Assembly (NCBI GenBank): GCA_902604855.1
Contig: CACLAF010000005.1
Location: 1 to 64,000, forward strand
Direction: 5' to 3'
Source of the DNA: an uncultured SAR86 cluster bacterium
GTDB lineage: Bacteria > Pseudomonadota > Gammaproteobacteria > Magnimaribacterales > Magnimaribacteraceae
Length of the DNA stretch: 64,000 bases
The stretch's first letter is position 1. The number at the start of each line of letters is the position of its first letter. A program made the translations under genes and the position numbers. This document shows positions 28,780 through 39,469 of this stretch, one piece after another. A model generated the notes under the pieces. It was not told where the DNA came from, made no database searches, and saw only the letters and a program-made list of their open reading frames with translations.

Positions 28780-30144
28780 ATGAGTAAATTAGCGCCTATA
28801 AGAAATAATGAATTGTCAGTCCTTTCTACTTTAAGTAAGGATAGAAAATTTGGTACTGACGGCATTCGTGGACCAGTAACCTCCACAATGAATCCTCTCT
28901 TTGTTACCAAACTTGGATGGGCTGCAGGATCTATTCTTATAGAAGAGGGTATGTCCAAAGTTCTTATAGGCAAAGACACAAGAATCTCTGGTTATATGTT
29001 TGAATCAGCCTTACAAGCAGGTTTCATTGCTGCAGGAATGGATGTGACATTATTAGGTCCTCTACCTACTCCAGGTGTTTCTTATCTAGCAAATTCAAAT
29101 AATCAAGTAGGTTTAGTCATTAGTGCTTCACATAATCTATTTGAAGATAATGGTATTAAGTTTTTTAATAAAGATGGTCAGAAATTTTCAGCCGAATTGG
29201 AAAAAAGGATCGAAACTAAACTTACTCAAGAAATGATTGCTGTCGAATCAATAAATCTCGGCAAGGCCTCTAGGATGAATGATGCTCAGGGTCGCTATAT
29301 TGAATTCTGTAAATCATCCTTCACAGACTTAGATTTAAATGGATTATCAATTCTCTTAGATTGTGCCAATGGAGCAACTTATTCAGTCGCTCCAAAAGTT
29401 TTTTCAGAGCTAGGAGCAAAAGTTGAAACAATCGGTTCATCTCCTGATGGAATTAACATCAATCAAAATTGCGGCTCTACTAATCCTGATTTCTTGAAGG
29501 AGGAAATAATAAAAGGTTCTTATGATCTAGGAATTGCCTTTGATGGAGACGGAGATAGGATTTTAATAGTCAACTCTGAAGGAGAAATTCTTGATGGAGA
29601 TGATATTTTATATATTTTATCTAATAACCTTACACCTGATTCAGGGGTTGTTGGCACATTGATGACAAATAAGGCTTTAGAAATATATTTTGAAAAAAAT
29701 GATATTCCTTTTTTACGTGCAGATGTGGGAGATAAATATGTTTTACAGAGATTATTGGAGGAATCTTGGGTTCTTGGTGGAGAGCCCTCTGGTCATATAA
29801 TCTGTTTAGATTCTGCTCCAACTGGTGATGCTATTATTGCTGCATTGAACCTATTGAATGCCATTAAAGATAACAACTTTTCTGTAAAAAAATCCTTAGA
29901 AGGATTTCAAAAGTTTCCTCAAACCCTAATCAATCTCAACGTAAATGACCCTAACAAAATAATAATTAGTGATAAATTTTGGTCGGAAGTTACTCGCATA
30001 GAAAAACAACTTGGACAGAATGGAAGAGTACTTATAAGACCTTCTGGGACAGAGCCCTTAATAAGGATTATGGTAGAGTCTGATAAAACTGGTGCTTCGC
30101 ATGATTTCTGCAATGCTTTGGCAGATTTAGCTCAAACTATATGA
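28780..30144 (+). CDS. glmM: Phosphoglucosamine mutase
   Basis: Converts glucosamine-6-phosphate to glucosamine-1-phosphate for UDP-GlcNAc, hence for peptidoglycan and LPS. The protein is 454 aa. The phosphorylated serine is Ser117 in SASHN, the metal loop is FDGDGDR, and the phosphate-binding end is RPSGTEPLIRIM. It carries about 20 extra residues before the usual start at FGTDGIRG; no in-frame ATG lies closer, so either the extension is real or a TTG within it is used. The stop overlaps tpiA by 4 bp. Confidence 0.95.
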   Translation: MSKLAPIRNNELSVLSTLSKDRKFGTDGIRGPVTSTMNPLFVTKLGWAAGSILIEEGMSKVLIGKDTRISGYMFESALQAGFIAAGMDVTLLGPLPTPGVSYLANSNNQVGLVISASHNLFEDNGIKFFNKDGQKFSAELEKRIETKLTQEMIAVESINLGKASRMNDAQGRYIEFCKSSFTDLDLNGLSILLDCANGATYSVAPKVFSELGAKVETIGSSPDGININQNCGSTNPDFLKEEIIKGSYDLGIAFDGDGDRILIVNSEGEILDGDDILYILSNNLTPDSGVVGTLMTNKALEIYFEKNDIPFLRADVGDKYVLQRLLEESWVLGGEPSGHIICLDSAPTGDAIIAALNLLNAIKDNNFSVKKSLEGFQKFPQTLINLNVNDPNKIIISDKFWSEVTRIEKQLGQNGRVLIRPSGTEPLIRIMVESDKTGASHDFCNALADLAQTI

Positions 30145-30899
30145 TCATTGCAAATTGGAAAATGAATGGCACTAAACAATCGGTGGCAACATGGATTGAG
30201 TCAGTCTCCAATAACATGAATAAAAAAAACATGAATCCTTGTATTTTCTGCCCTCCAACTTGTTATCTAGAATATGCGAGAAGTTTAATCGATGAAAATG
30301 ATTACCACATCGAAATTGGATCACAAATTGTAAATCATAGCTTTGAGGATGAGTCTTTAACCGGCGGAATAAGTTCAACAATGCTCAAAGATTTAAGAAT
30401 TGAGTACGTGCTTGTTGGTCACTCAGAACAAAGAAACTTTTTAAAGGAAAGCAATAATGTAATTACTAAGAAAATAGAAAAAGCTTTAGAAGATCAGCTT
30501 TCGGTAATTTATTGCATTGGTGAAGATATTGATACTAAGAATAAAAATGAAACTTATTTATTTTTGAGTGAGCAATTAGATTTGTTGGGCCAACTCCAGT
30601 CTACTCACGAAGATAAACTTAGTTCCATTATATTTGCCTATGAACCGATATGGGCCATTGGATCAGGACTTAATGCAGAGAAAGACTACATAGAGGAAAT
30701 GCATGAATTTATTAAAAAATATATAAATGATGATCTAGGATGGGGTCATCTAGATATTTATCCTGCAGTTCTATACGGAGGTAGTGTAAACTTAGATAAT
30801 TGTGAAGAAATAATTTCTTCAACTGATGTTGATGGTCTTTTGATTGGAGGAGCTTCCTTAAATTCAGAAACCTTTTCTAAAATATATAATTTAAGCTAA
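30141..30899 (+). CDS. tpiA: Triose-phosphate isomerase
   Basis: Interconverts dihydroxyacetone phosphate and glyceraldehyde-3-phosphate. It is 252 aa with the complete active site: Lys in NWKMNG (residue 7), His94 in LVGHSEQ, and Glu in FAYEPIWAIGSG, plus the C-terminal YGGSVN phosphate loop. The glmM-tpiA-secG order is the Pseudomonas arrangement. It overlaps glmM by 4 bp and secG by 1 bp. Confidence 0.97.
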   Translation: MIIANWKMNGTKQSVATWIESVSNNMNKKNMNPCIFCPPTCYLEYARSLIDENDYHIEIGSQIVNHSFEDESLTGGISSTMLKDLRIEYVLVGHSEQRNFLKESNNVITKKIEKALEDQLSVIYCIGEDIDTKNKNETYLFLSEQLDLLGQLQSTHEDKLSSIIFAYEPIWAIGSGLNAEKDYIEEMHEFIKKYINDDLGWGHLDIYPAVLYGGSVNLDNCEEIISSTDVDGLLIGGASLNSETFSKIYNLS

Positions 30900-31198
30900 T
30901 GGAAAACTTACTCATATTCTTTTACATACTTATTTCTATTTCTCTCATATTAATAATACTATTACAACAAGGTAAGGGATCTGATATTGGAAGTGCTTTT
31001 GGAGCAGGTTCAAGTAACACAATGTTTGGATCGAGTTCGTCTCCAAATCCTCTAACCAGAGTAACAGCTTTCCTTGCAGCTATTTTTCTAATTCTTAGTT
31101 TATCTATTACTTACATCTCTCGAAGTTCTATGATCGAAGAGTCACCAATTATAGAAGTAGAAATTGATGAAACGGGTATACTTCCAGAAGATAATTAA
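30899..31198 (+). CDS. secG: Preprotein translocase subunit SecG
   Basis: A 99-aa subunit of the SecYEG channel. It has two membrane helices (about 4-22 and 51-72) separated by the family loop QQGKGSDIGSAFGAGSSNTMFGS. The stop codon is 8 bp before tRNA-Leu, so the tRNA is almost certainly cut from the same transcript, as at this locus in other gammaproteobacteria. Confidence 0.95.
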   Translation: MENLLIFFYILISISLILIILLQQGKGSDIGSAFGAGSSNTMFGSSSSPNPLTRVTAFLAAIFLILSLSITYISRSSMIEESPIIEVEIDETGILPEDN

Positions 31199-31206
31199 GG
31201 TTACAA

Positions 31207-31292
31207 GCCGAAGTGGTGGAACTGGTAGACACGCTACCTTGAGGGGGTAGTGAGCATCGCTCGTGGAGGTTCGAATCCTCTCTTCGGCACCA
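31207..31292 (+). tRNA. tRNA-Leu(GAG)
   Basis: Full cloverleaf of 86 nt with encoded CCA. The acceptor stem is GCCGAAG / CTTCGGC with discriminator A. The anticodon stem CTACC / GGTAG holds the loop TTGAGGG with anticodon GAG at 31241-31243. The long variable arm marks a class II tRNA. It reads CUC and CUU codons. Its place after secG corresponds to leuU in E. coli. Confidence 0.97.
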
Positions 31293-31300
31293 TATGTTTC

Positions 31301-31329
31301 TTGATTCTTTCGCTGCATCTAACTATACT
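31301..31329 (+). promoter_or_regulatory. Promoter of the tRNA-fMet-rimP-nusA-infB operon
   Basis: TTGATT (31301-31306) and TATACT (31324-31329) are separated by 17 bp. A GC-rich discriminator (GCGAACCC) follows, as is typical of stringently controlled stable-RNA promoters. Transcription would start near 31336, a few bases before the tRNA. The position matches the metY promoter of E. coli. Confidence 0.7.
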
Positions 31330-31342
31330 GCGAACCCTTTGT

Positions 31343-31419
<77 letters not shown>

Positions 31420-31422
31420 AGT

Positions 31423-31444
31423 AAGCCCTTTATGGGCTTTTTTT
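31423..31444 (+). terminator. Intrinsic terminator after tRNA-fMet
   Basis: AAGCCC (31423-31428), loop TTTAT, GGGCTT (31434-31439), then a T run to 31444. It lies between the tRNA and rimP, so part of the transcription stops after the tRNA and part reads on into rimP-nusA, as known for E. coli metY. Confidence 0.8.
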
Positions 31445-31455
31445 GTAGGTAAAAA

Positions 31456-31896
31456 ATGGACATAGATTACATAAAAAAAGTGTTGGAAGAAGATATCGAA
31501 AGACTAGGCTGTCAAGTCTGGGGTCTAGAGATATTTGGAAGAAGATCCAATCAAACTTTAAGAATCTACATAGACAAAAATGAAGGTATATCTGTTGAAG
31601 ATTGTGAAACGGTTAGTAAGCATGTAAGTAAAGTGCTTGATACAGAGAATGACTTTTCTGAAAACTATATGTTGGAAGTTTCTTCTCCAGGATTGGAAAG
31701 GAAATTTTTTTACAATGAGCAATATAAAGATTATCTAAAAGAGCCTTTGAAGGTCACTTTTTTTGATAGTCAAAACAAAAAAACAATTCAAGGACGTTTA
31801 GAGGAAGTAGACAAAACAAGTATAACGCTTGAAATGAAAGAAGGCCCAATTCAAATTGCTTTTTCTTCTATTATTCAAGCAAATCTTATAATCTAA
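31456..31896 (+). CDS. rimP: Ribosome maturation factor RimP
   Basis: A 146-aa factor for 30S subunit assembly. It has the N-terminal alpha/beta domain with LRIYIDKNEGISVEDCE and LEVSSPGLERKF, and a C-terminal SH3-like domain. The start ATG is 12 nt past the end of the terminator. It is the first protein gene of the nusA-infB operon. Confidence 0.95.
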   Translation: MDIDYIKKVLEEDIERLGCQVWGLEIFGRRSNQTLRIYIDKNEGISVEDCETVSKHVSKVLDTENDFSENYMLEVSSPGLERKFFYNEQYKDYLKEPLKVTFFDSQNKKTIQGRLEEVDKTSITLEMKEGPIQIAFSSIIQANLII

Positions 31897-31907
31897 GAGG
31901 CAATATT

Positions 31908-33368
31908 ATGCAAAAAGAGATTTTATTAGTAGCAGAAGCAGTTTCGGGGGAAAAAGGCCTACCCCAGGAAGCTATATTCGAGGCTATAGAGCAAGCTTTA
32001 GCGACTGCTACAAAAAAAAGGTACTCTGAAAACTCAAATATAGAGGTGATTATTGATCCAAAAACTGGGGACTATGAAACTTTTCGCTTATGGGAGGTTG
32101 TTTCCCAAGAAGATATCGAAGATCAAGGCATCCAAGTTATTCATGATGATCAAAATATTGAACTAGGTTCATTTATAAGAGAGAAGGTAGAAAATGTAGA
32201 ATTTGGTCGAATTGCTGCACAGGCTGCTAAACAAGTTATAGTTCAGAAAGTAAGAGAAGCTGAAAGAGCACAAGTTGTTGAAAAATATCGTAATGTCTTG
32301 GGAGAATTGGTAAATGGTACTGTAAAAAAAGTTACTAGAGAGTTCTTGATAATAGACTTAGGTGAAGGGGCTGAAGCAATTTTATCTAGAAATGAATTAA
32401 TACCTGGAGAAGTATTTAGGATTGGCGATAGGCTTAGGGCTGTCCTTCAAGAAGAAGAGAGAGAAAATAGGGGACCTCAATTAGCTCTCAGTAGAAGGTG
32501 CCCAGAAATGGTTGGAGAATTATTTAAGTTAGAGGTTCCTGAAATTTCTGAACAAGTAATAGAAATCAAGGCTATAGCTCGTGATCCTGGTTCAAGAACC
32601 AAAATTGCAGTTAAAACAAATGATAATAGAATTGACCCTGTTGGAGCTTGTGTGGGAATGAGAGGATCTAGAGTACAAGCTGTATCAAATGAATTAGGTA
32701 ATGAAAGACTAGATATTGTAATTTGGGATGATGATCCAGCTCAATTACTTATTAACTCAATGGGTCCTGTTGAGATAACGTCTATAGTTCTTGATGAAAC
32801 TAAAGGATCTATGGACGTGGCGGTTACACAAGATACCTTGGCTCAAGCAATAGGAAAAAGTGGTCAAAATGTTCGTCTTAGCAGCCAAATTACTGGTTGG
32901 AAATTAAATGTTATTGATCAGGAAGTTGCTGATCAACAAAACCAAGAGAAATCTGAGAGCATTTCAAATGTATTAATAGATAAATTAGATGTAGATGAAG
33001 ATTTAGCAAATACGCTTATATCAAATGGATATAACTCCTTAGAATCTATTTCTTCTTCAGAAATAGAGGAACTTTCAAAAATTGACGGCTTTGATGATGA
33101 CATTAGTAGCCTTTTAATAAATAGAGCGAAAGAAGTCTTAATAACGATGGCTATGGAAGTTTCTACAGATGATGGAGAGTCAGGAGATCTTATGTCAGTT
33201 GAAGGAATGGAAATGATTCTTGCATTGGAGCTGACTCAAAAAGGAATCAACGACAGGGAAGAACTCGCTGAGCAATCTATTGAAGAGCTTATAAGCATAA
33301 TAGATATTTCTGAAGAAGATGCTGGAGATTTAATTATGCGAGCAAGAGCTCATTGGTTTGAGGATTAA
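31908..33368 (+). CDS. nusA: Transcription termination/antitermination factor NusA
   Basis: A 486-aa RNA-polymerase-binding factor (495 in E. coli). Domains in order: N-terminal polymerase-binding domain (1-130), S1 domain (GELVNGTVKKVTREFLIIDLG), two KH domains (CVGMRGSRVQAVSNELGNE and AIGKSGQNVRLSSQITGW), and two acidic C-terminal repeats with helix-hairpin-helix-like segments. Preceded by an 11-bp gap from rimP and followed 5 bp later by infB. Confidence 0.97.
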   Translation: MQKEILLVAEAVSGEKGLPQEAIFEAIEQALATATKKRYSENSNIEVIIDPKTGDYETFRLWEVVSQEDIEDQGIQVIHDDQNIELGSFIREKVENVEFGRIAAQAAKQVIVQKVREAERAQVVEKYRNVLGELVNGTVKKVTREFLIIDLGEGAEAILSRNELIPGEVFRIGDRLRAVLQEEERENRGPQLALSRRCPEMVGELFKLEVPEISEQVIEIKAIARDPGSRTKIAVKTNDNRIDPVGACVGMRGSRVQAVSNELGNERLDIVIWDDDPAQLLINSMGPVEITSIVLDETKGSMDVAVTQDTLAQAIGKSGQNVRLSSQITGWKLNVIDQEVADQQNQEKSESISNVLIDKLDVDEDLANTLISNGYNSLESISSSEIEELSKIDGFDDDISSLLINRAKEVLITMAMEVSTDDGESGDLMSVEGMEMILALELTQKGINDREELAEQSIEELISIIDISEEDAGDLIMRARAHWFED

Positions 33369-33373
33369 AAAAA

Positions 33374-35728
33374 ATGTCATCAGTTACAGTAGAAAATTTA
33401 GCAAAAATTATTGGTTCCGAAGGGGAAACTCTCCTTTCCCAGATGAAAGAAGCCGGCCTCTCTCATTCTGGTATTAAAGATAAGGTTACTGATAAAGATA
33501 AAAAGATACTATTAGAGTTTCTTAAAGAACAACAAAATAAATCTTCTAAGACTATCTCTTTAAATAAAAGTGCAGCTAAGACTGAACCTGCCCCATCAGG
33601 AACTGTTTCAATAACTAGAAAAACCATTACTAGAGAGAGTTATGAAAAACAGACTCCGGAAGCTAAAAGAACTTCCGCAACAATTAATTTCGATGAAATA
33701 GAGAAAAAAAGACAAGCTGGAGAGGCCAATAAAAAAGCGGAAGAAGAGCTAAGAAAGAAAGAAATAGAACAAAAAACACTTGTTACCAGGCGAAAAGCTA
33801 AGACTGGTGAATCTAATGCAGTGAAATCTGGACCTAAGAAAATTGTTCAAATTGAAAAAAGAACACTCAAACCCACTAGAGCAGAACTATCTAAAAAAGA
33901 GCGAAGAGAATTAGAAGGAGAAAATTTTCTCTCTAATGTTGAAAAACAAGAATTTGAAAAACCTGCTGATTTAGTATCAAAAAATATACAAATTCCCGAA
34001 ACGATTACAGTAAGTGAACTTGCTCAAAGTCTTTCTGTAAAAGGGGCCGAGGTAGTAAAAAAATTGATGTCTATGGGAGTTATGGCAACCTTAAATCAAC
34101 CATTAGATCAAGACACAGCCATACTAGTAACAGAAGAATTAGGTCATAAGGGAGAACCAGCTGTAAAAGTTGAAGTTGAAGATCAACTAATGGAACTGGT
34201 TACTTATGATGGAGAAGAAGAACGAAGGAATCCAGTAGTATCTGTACTGGGCCACGTAGATCATGGTAAGACAACTTTATTGGATTTCATTAGAAAGGCT
34301 AATGTTGCAGCCGGAGAGGATGGAGGTATAACTCAAAAAATAGGAGCCTATCAAGCTAATACAGATCAAGGAACAATTGCGTTTATCGATACTCCTGGTC
34401 ATGCTGCTTTTTCAGAAGTGAGAGCAAGAGGGGCAAATTCCACTGATATTGTTATTTTAGTTGTTGCTGCTGATGACGGACTGCAGCCACAAACAGAAGA
34501 GGCAATTAGCCACGCCAAAGCTGCTGGTGTTCCTATTGTAGTTGCAGTAAATAAAATGGACAGAGATGAGGCTGACATCGAAAAAGTAAAAACAGAACTT
34601 TCCAATAAAGAACTTATTCCAGAAGATTGGGGAGGTCAAACTCAATTTTTACCTATTTCGGCTCTTAAAGGCGATGGTATAAAAGAATTACTAGAAGCAG
34701 TTTCTTTGGAAGCTGAAGTATTGGAGCTCAGAGCACATCATAAAGGCCCAGCATTTGGTGTGGTTTTAGACTCAACTACAGAAGTCGGCAAGGGAGCCGT
34801 TGCAACGATACTTGTACAAAAAGGTACTCTGAAAAAAGGCGATATGATTCTTGTTGGTGAACAAACAAAAAGAGTAAGAAGCTTAGTTGACGAAAATGGT
34901 TCAACTTTGAAAGAGGCTGGACCATCAGTTCCAGCTTCGATTACTGGTCTTGATGTTCCACCTAAGGCAGGAGAAGAGTTTGTAGTGGTTTCAAGCGAGA
35001 AAATGGCAAAAGAAATTTCTAATGAAAGAGCTGAAAAAGCTAGAGAAGAAAGATTGGCCCGTAACCAAATCTCAAATCTTGAGATGCTTTTTGAATCTGA
35101 ACTGGGAAATCACACTATCTTGAATATTGTTCTGAAAGCAGATACACATGGTTCCTTAGAGGCAATCATAGGTTCCATAAAGAATATAGAAAATGAAGAA
35201 GTTAAAATAAATATTGTCCACGAGTCAGTGGGTTCCGTAAACGCAAATGATGTTAACCTAGCTATGACCACAGGGGCATTTGTAATGGGCTTTAATGTTA
35301 GAGCAGATAATGCTGCAAAATCTTTATCAGAAAAAGAATCGATCGAAATTCTTTATTACAGCATCATCTATGATCTGATAGATGGTATCAAAACTTCGGT
35401 TGAAGGCCATTTAGCTCCTGAAGTAAAAGAAGAGATACTAGGCACTGCTGAAGTAAAAGATATTTTTAAATCTCCTAAATTTGGACAGATTGCTGGTTCG
35501 ATTGTTGTAGAAGGAACTATTAAAAGAAATAAACCAATAAGAGTACTTCGAGACAATATAGTTATATTTGAAGGGGAGCTAGATTCTTTAAAAAGGTTCA
35601 AAGATGATGCAAATGAAGTTCCAATGGGGACTGAATGCGGAATTGGTGTAGCTAACTACAGAGATGTGAAAGTTGGAGACAAAATAGAAGTCTTTGATAG
35701 GATTGAAGTAAAAAGAACACTTGATTAA
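33374..35728 (+). CDS. infB: Translation initiation factor IF-2
   Basis: The GTPase that brings formylated initiator tRNA to the 30S subunit; 784 aa, shorter than the 890 of E. coli because the charged N-terminal linker (about residues 50-200) is reduced. G1 is GHVDHGKT, G3 is DTPGHAAF, and G4 is VNKMD; the C-terminal C1 and C2 domains are complete. Its stop codon shares a base with the rbfA start (TAATG). Confidence 0.98.
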   Translation: MSSVTVENLAKIIGSEGETLLSQMKEAGLSHSGIKDKVTDKDKKILLEFLKEQQNKSSKTISLNKSAAKTEPAPSGTVSITRKTITRESYEKQTPEAKRTSATINFDEIEKKRQAGEANKKAEEELRKKEIEQKTLVTRRKAKTGESNAVKSGPKKIVQIEKRTLKPTRAELSKKERRELEGENFLSNVEKQEFEKPADLVSKNIQIPETITVSELAQSLSVKGAEVVKKLMSMGVMATLNQPLDQDTAILVTEELGHKGEPAVKVEVEDQLMELVTYDGEEERRNPVVSVLGHVDHGKTTLLDFIRKANVAAGEDGGITQKIGAYQANTDQGTIAFIDTPGHAAFSEVRARGANSTDIVILVVAADDGLQPQTEEAISHAKAAGVPIVVAVNKMDRDEADIEKVKTELSNKELIPEDWGGQTQFLPISALKGDGIKELLEAVSLEAEVLELRAHHKGPAFGVVLDSTTEVGKGAVATILVQKGTLKKGDMILVGEQTKRVRSLVDENGSTLKEAGPSVPASITGLDVPPKAGEEFVVVSSEKMAKEISNERAEKAREERLARNQISNLEMLFESELGNHTILNIVLKADTHGSLEAIIGSIKNIENEEVKINIVHESVGSVNANDVNLAMTTGAFVMGFNVRADNAAKSLSEKESIEILYYSIIYDLIDGIKTSVEGHLAPEVKEEILGTAEVKDIFKSPKFGQIAGSIVVEGTIKRNKPIRVLRDNIVIFEGELDSLKRFKDDANEVPMGTECGIGVANYRDVKVGDKIEVFDRIEVKRTLD

Positions 35729-36039
35729 TGCCATCACAAGACTTTAAGCGTTCTGATAGGATCGCTGATCTTATAAAAGTTGAAATTTCTCAGGTTTTAT
35801 CTATAGAAGTAAAAGATCCCCGCGTTAAAGGAATAACTGTCTTAAATGTCATGTTGACACCTGATATGAAGAAGGCTGACATTTTCATTTCCCAAACAAA
35901 TAGCTTTAATGAAATCGATCTAGAAGAATTAAAGAAAGGCCTGGAAAAGGCCAAAGGTTTTATCAGGAAAAAACTCAGTCAAAATTTAAACTTGAGAAGA
36001 ATTCCTGAGATTTTTTTTAAGATAGAAGAGTTTTTTTAG
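35728..36039 (+). CDS. rbfA: 30S ribosome-binding factor RbfA
   Basis: A single KH-type domain of 103 aa needed for 16S 5'-end maturation. Conserved pieces are RSDRIADLIKVEISQVL, DPRVKGITVLNVMLTPDMKKA, and the RIPEIFF end. It lacks the flexible C-terminal tail of E. coli RbfA (133 aa). It lies between infB and truB with a 1-bp overlap upstream and a 4-bp gap downstream. Confidence 0.94.
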   Translation: MPSQDFKRSDRIADLIKVEISQVLSIEVKDPRVKGITVLNVMLTPDMKKADIFISQTNSFNEIDLEELKKGLEKAKGFIRKKLSQNLNLRRIPEIFFKIEEFF

Positions 36040-36043
36040 CTTA

Positions 36044-36910
36044 ATGGATGGATTTTTAATTTTAGATAAGCCTGAAGGTTTAACTTCTGCTCAATGTGTT
36101 TATAAACTGCGATCCAAACTAGGCATCAAGAAAATAGGCCATTGTGGAACACTTGATCCATTAGCGACAGGCCTTCTTCCAGTATGTATTGGAGAGGCTA
36201 CGAAGTTTAGTAATTTTGCTTCTGATCTGGATAAAGTTTATGAAGTAGGAGTAAAGTTTGGAATTGAAACAGATACAGGAGATATTACTGGAAATATAGT
36301 TTCAAAAACTAATTTTCAGGGGTTTAAAGAGGATTTTTCTCAATCTTTAATTAACTTAGAGGGAATTCAAAATCAGACACCTCCAATGCACTCAGCAATA
36401 AAGATGAATGGCAATCCCTTATATTATTGGGCTAGAAAGGGAGTTTATCTATACAGATTGCCAAGAAAGATAGACGTACAAAAAATTGAATTAATAGACA
36501 GATTTGAGAATGCTGCAGCTCTGAAGATCTCTTGTTCTAAAGGTACTTATATTAGAAGCCTTGTTGAAAAGCTTGGTAGGAATTTAAATTCTTCGGCTAC
36601 AGTAATATCGTTGAGAAGATTAGAAGTTGGAGAGATGAACTTAAATCATAAATCTTGCAACTTTGATGATTCATACCAATCTTTAATCGATAAAGTTTTA
36701 CCTTGCGATGCAATGTTGGGTCGTATGGATAAAGTACAGATAAAAAAAGAAGATGTAAAAAAAGTTAGAAATGGCTTATCAATAGACTATAATGCGCTCC
36801 TTAAAAGTAAAGGATTAGTAAGAATATATACTGAAAAAGAACTATTCTTAGGTATTGGGGAGTTAAGTAATAAAAAATTACAACCTAAAAGACTGATATC
36901 TACGAATTAA
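36044..36910 (+). CDS. truB: tRNA pseudouridine-55 synthase
   Basis: Modifies U55 of the T-loop of tRNAs; 288 aa. The catalytic aspartate is Asp38 in [22 protein letters not shown]. The insert and the [13 protein letters not shown] motif are present. The PUA domain at the C-terminus is short. The start ATG at 36044 directly follows a TAA-like context without a good Shine-Dalgarno, suggesting coupling to rbfA. Confidence 0.96.
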   Translation: MDGFLILDKPEGLTSAQCVYKLRSKLGIKKIGHCGTLDPLATGLLPVCIGEATKFSNFASDLDKVYEVGVKFGIETDTGDITGNIVSKTNFQGFKEDFSQSLINLEGIQNQTPPMHSAIKMNGNPLYYWARKGVYLYRLPRKIDVQKIELIDRFENAAALKISCSKGTYIRSLVEKLGRNLNSSATVISLRRLEVGEMNLNHKSCNFDDSYQSLIDKVLPCDAMLGRMDKVQIKKEDVKKVRNGLSIDYNALLKSKGLVRIYTEKELFLGIGELSNKKLQPKRLISTN

Positions 36911-36930
36911 TTTCAATAAGAGGAAAAAAA

Positions 36931-37200
36931 TTGGCATTAAGTAATATAGAAAAGAAAGAAATAGTAACGAAGTTCGCAAGAACAGATAAAGATACAGGAT
37001 CTCCTGAAGTCCAAGTGGCTTTGTTGTCAGCAAATATAGATGCACTTCAATCTCATTTCAAAGCTAACGCTAAGGACCACCATTCCAGAACTGGTCTTAT
37101 AAGAATGGTGAATCAACGTAGGAAACTACTTGATTATATAAAGACATCTAAACCAGAGATTTATACAAAGTTAATCTCAGACTTGGGTTTAAGAAGATAA
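36931..37200 (+). CDS. rpsO: 30S ribosomal protein S15
   Basis: An 89-aa primary 16S-binding protein with the full family sequence ([42 protein letters not shown] end). The start is a TTG at 36931, preceded by AAGAGGAA at 36918-36925; starting there gives the exact S15 length, and no ATG exists nearby. Such a weak start codon in a ribosomal protein gene is unusual and may lower or tune translation. pnp follows after 66 bp. Confidence 0.96.
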   Translation: MALSNIEKKEIVTKFARTDKDTGSPEVQVALLSANIDALQSHFKANAKDHHSRTGLIRMVNQRRKLLDYIKTSKPEIYTKLISDLGLRR

Positions 37201-37266
37201 TCAATCACTAATATCATCTAATCATTTAATTACTGGGCAATAGGGCTCTGTAAAAAAGGAAATAAA

Positions 37267-39351
37267 ATGGAAAGTTATAAAAAATCATTCATGCTGGGTG
37301 ACAAAGAAATCATCCTAGAATCAGGAAAAGTAGCTAGACAAGCCACTGGAGCAGTAATTGCTACATGTGAGGATACGCAAGTATTAGCTACAGTTGTGGT
37401 AGGAAAAGCGCCAGGCGAACATCAAGACTTCTTCCCTTTGACAGTTAATTATCAAGAGAAGACATATGCTACTGGTAAAATACCTGGAGGTTTTTTCAAA
37501 AGAGAAGGTAGACCCTCTGAAAAGGAGACACTTACCTCTAGACTTATTGATAGACCTTTAAGGCCTTTATTCAATGACGATTTCCTATATGAAGTTCAGG
37601 TAATTTGTACCGTCATCTCCTCTGATAAGAATGTTGATCCGGATATTCTTTCCTTTCTAGCTGCCTCAGCGGCTGTGGCGATATCGGGACTACCATTCAA
37701 TGGTCCTTTAGGGGCTATAAGGGTTGGATTTATTGAAGGCAACTACTGTATTAACCCTACAAGAAGCGAGTTAGAGGGATCTCATTTAGATATGGTAATT
37801 GCAGGAAGCGACGCGGCAGTAATCATGGTTGAATCAGAAGCCAAAGAACTTTCAGAAGATCAAATGTTGGGGGGGATTTTATTCGCTCACCAAGAAATGC
37901 AAGTAGCTATTGAAGCTATAAAAGAGATGGCATCTGATATTGGTAAACCTGACTTTCAATATGAACCAAAAGTCTTAAGCTCAGAAGTTGTTGAGTTAGT
38001 AAAAAATATTTATGGTGATCAAATTTCTACTGCTTATGCTTTGCAAATCAAACAAGAAAGGGTGCAGGCTCTATCGGAGATAAGGGAAAAGATTCTTCAA
38101 GAGAATACATCAGAGGATGAAGATTCATTTTCACAAAATGATCTGCTTGATGCATTCAAGAAAGTAGGTAAAAACATTGTTAGAACTAGATTAATCGAAG
38201 GTGCCCCGAGAATTGATGGAAGAGATCTAGATACTGTTAGACCTCTATTTATTGAAACTGGTGTTCTTAAGAATACTCATGGTTCTGCGTTATTTACTCG
38301 TGGTGAAACTCAAGCTATTGTAACCTCCACTCTCGGTTCTCCCAGACAAGCTCAACTAATAGATGCTTTAGAAGGGGAGTTCAAAGATCAATTTATGCTT
38401 CATTATAACTTCCCTCCCTATTCGGTAGGAGAAGCAGGATTTATGTCTGGTCCAAAAAGAAGAGAGATAGGGCATGGCAAACTTGCGAGGAGAGCTTTAG
38501 AGGCTGTTTTACCTTCACCTGATGACTTTCCTTATACAATAAGAGTAGTATCTGAAATAACAGAGTCTAATGGTTCCAGCTCAATGGCGAGTGTCTGTGG
38601 TTCAAGTCTTGCACTTATGGACGCAGGTATTCCTCTTAAGGCCGCAGTAGCTGGCATTGCAATGGGATTGGTTAAAGAAGAAGAAGGATTTGCAGTTATT
38701 ACTGATATCTTAGGTGATGAAGACCATCTTGGTGATATGGACTTTAAAGTCGCAGGAACTTCAGAAGGTATAACCGCCCTTCAGATGGATATTAAAATAG
38801 ATGGAATTACTGAAGAAATATTCGAAGTTGCTTTAGAGAAAGCACATACAGCAAGGAATCATATTCTCTCAAGTATGAATGAAGTTATTTCCTCTTCTAG
38901 AGAACAATTATCTGAAAAAGCCCCTCAAGCTGTTGTATTGCAGATTAATACTAAAAAGATAAGAGATGTTATTGGTAAAGGTGGCGAAACTATTAGAGGA
39001 CTCACTGAAGAAACTGGTGCAATTATTGAGGTAGAGGATAGTGGTAAAGTAACCATTTATGGAGATACTCCAGAATCCCGAGAGTCTGCTCAGAAAAGAA
39101 TTGAGGAAATTACTGCTGAACCAGAGGTAAATAAGATCTATACAGGGACTGTAGCAAATATAAAAGATTTCGGTGCTTTTGTTACAATTATGCCCGGAAG
39201 AGATGGACTAGTTCATGTGTCAGAAATCTCAGAAGAAAGAGTAGAGAATGTTTCAGATTATTTTGTTGAAGGTGAAGAAGTAAAGGTTAAAGTTCTAGAA
39301 GTAGATAGGCAAGGCAAAATAAGATTAACTATGAAAGGACTAGACGATTAA
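37267..39351 (+). CDS. pnp: Polyribonucleotide nucleotidyltransferase (PNPase)
   Basis: The 3'-5' phosphorolytic exoribonuclease, a ring trimer and degradosome component; 694 aa. Two RNase-PH domains (the second with [15 protein letters not shown] and [11 protein letters not shown]), a linker helical domain, then a KH domain ([17 protein letters not shown]) and a C-terminal S1 domain ([29 protein letters not shown] region). The rpsO-pnp pair is conserved. A hairpin terminator follows at 39422. Confidence 0.98.
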   Translation: MESYKKSFMLGDKEIILESGKVARQATGAVIATCEDTQVLATVVVGKAPGEHQDFFPLTVNYQEKTYATGKIPGGFFKREGRPSEKETLTSRLIDRPLRPLFNDDFLYEVQVICTVISSDKNVDPDILSFLAASAAVAISGLPFNGPLGAIRVGFIEGNYCINPTRSELEGSHLDMVIAGSDAAVIMVESEAKELSEDQMLGGILFAHQEMQVAIEAIKEMASDIGKPDFQYEPKVLSSEVVELVKNIYGDQISTAYALQIKQERVQALSEIREKILQENTSEDEDSFSQNDLLDAFKKVGKNIVRTRLIEGAPRIDGRDLDTVRPLFIETGVLKNTHGSALFTRGETQAIVTSTLGSPRQAQLIDALEGEFKDQFMLHYNFPPYSVGEAGFMSGPKRREIGHGKLARRALEAVLPSPDDFPYTIRVVSEITESNGSSSMASVCGSSLALMDAGIPLKAAVAGIAMGLVKEEEGFAVITDILGDEDHLGDMDFKVAGTSEGITALQMDIKIDGITEEIFEVALEKAHTARNHILSSMNEVISSSREQLSEKAPQAVVLQINTKKIRDVIGKGGETIRGLTEETGAIIEVEDSGKVTIYGDTPESRESAQKRIEEITAEPEVNKIYTGTVANIKDFGAFVTIMPGRDGLVHVSEISEERVENVSDYFVEGEEVKVKVLEVDRQGKIRLTMKGLDD

Positions 39352-39421
39352 TTTGTAATATTTCAAATTATGTGCTAACCGGACAATTGTTTTAATACTT
39401 TTCATCCTGTTAAATTTGATA

Positions 39422-39443
39422 GTCCAGAATTATCTGGGCTTTT
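39422..39443 (+). terminator. Intrinsic terminator of the nusA-pnp operon
   Basis: GTCCAGA (39422-39428), loop ATTA, TCTGGGC (39433-39439) with one G:T pair, then TTTT and a further T-rich run. It lies 70 bp after the pnp stop and 27 bp before the first small membrane-protein gene. Confidence 0.65.
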
Positions 39444-39469
39444 GTTTAACAAAAAATGGGTGAGATATT

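Noticed and set aside
34399-34645. Antisense open frames inside infB
   Set aside because: They follow from codon bias of the sense strand and overlap the GTPase core.
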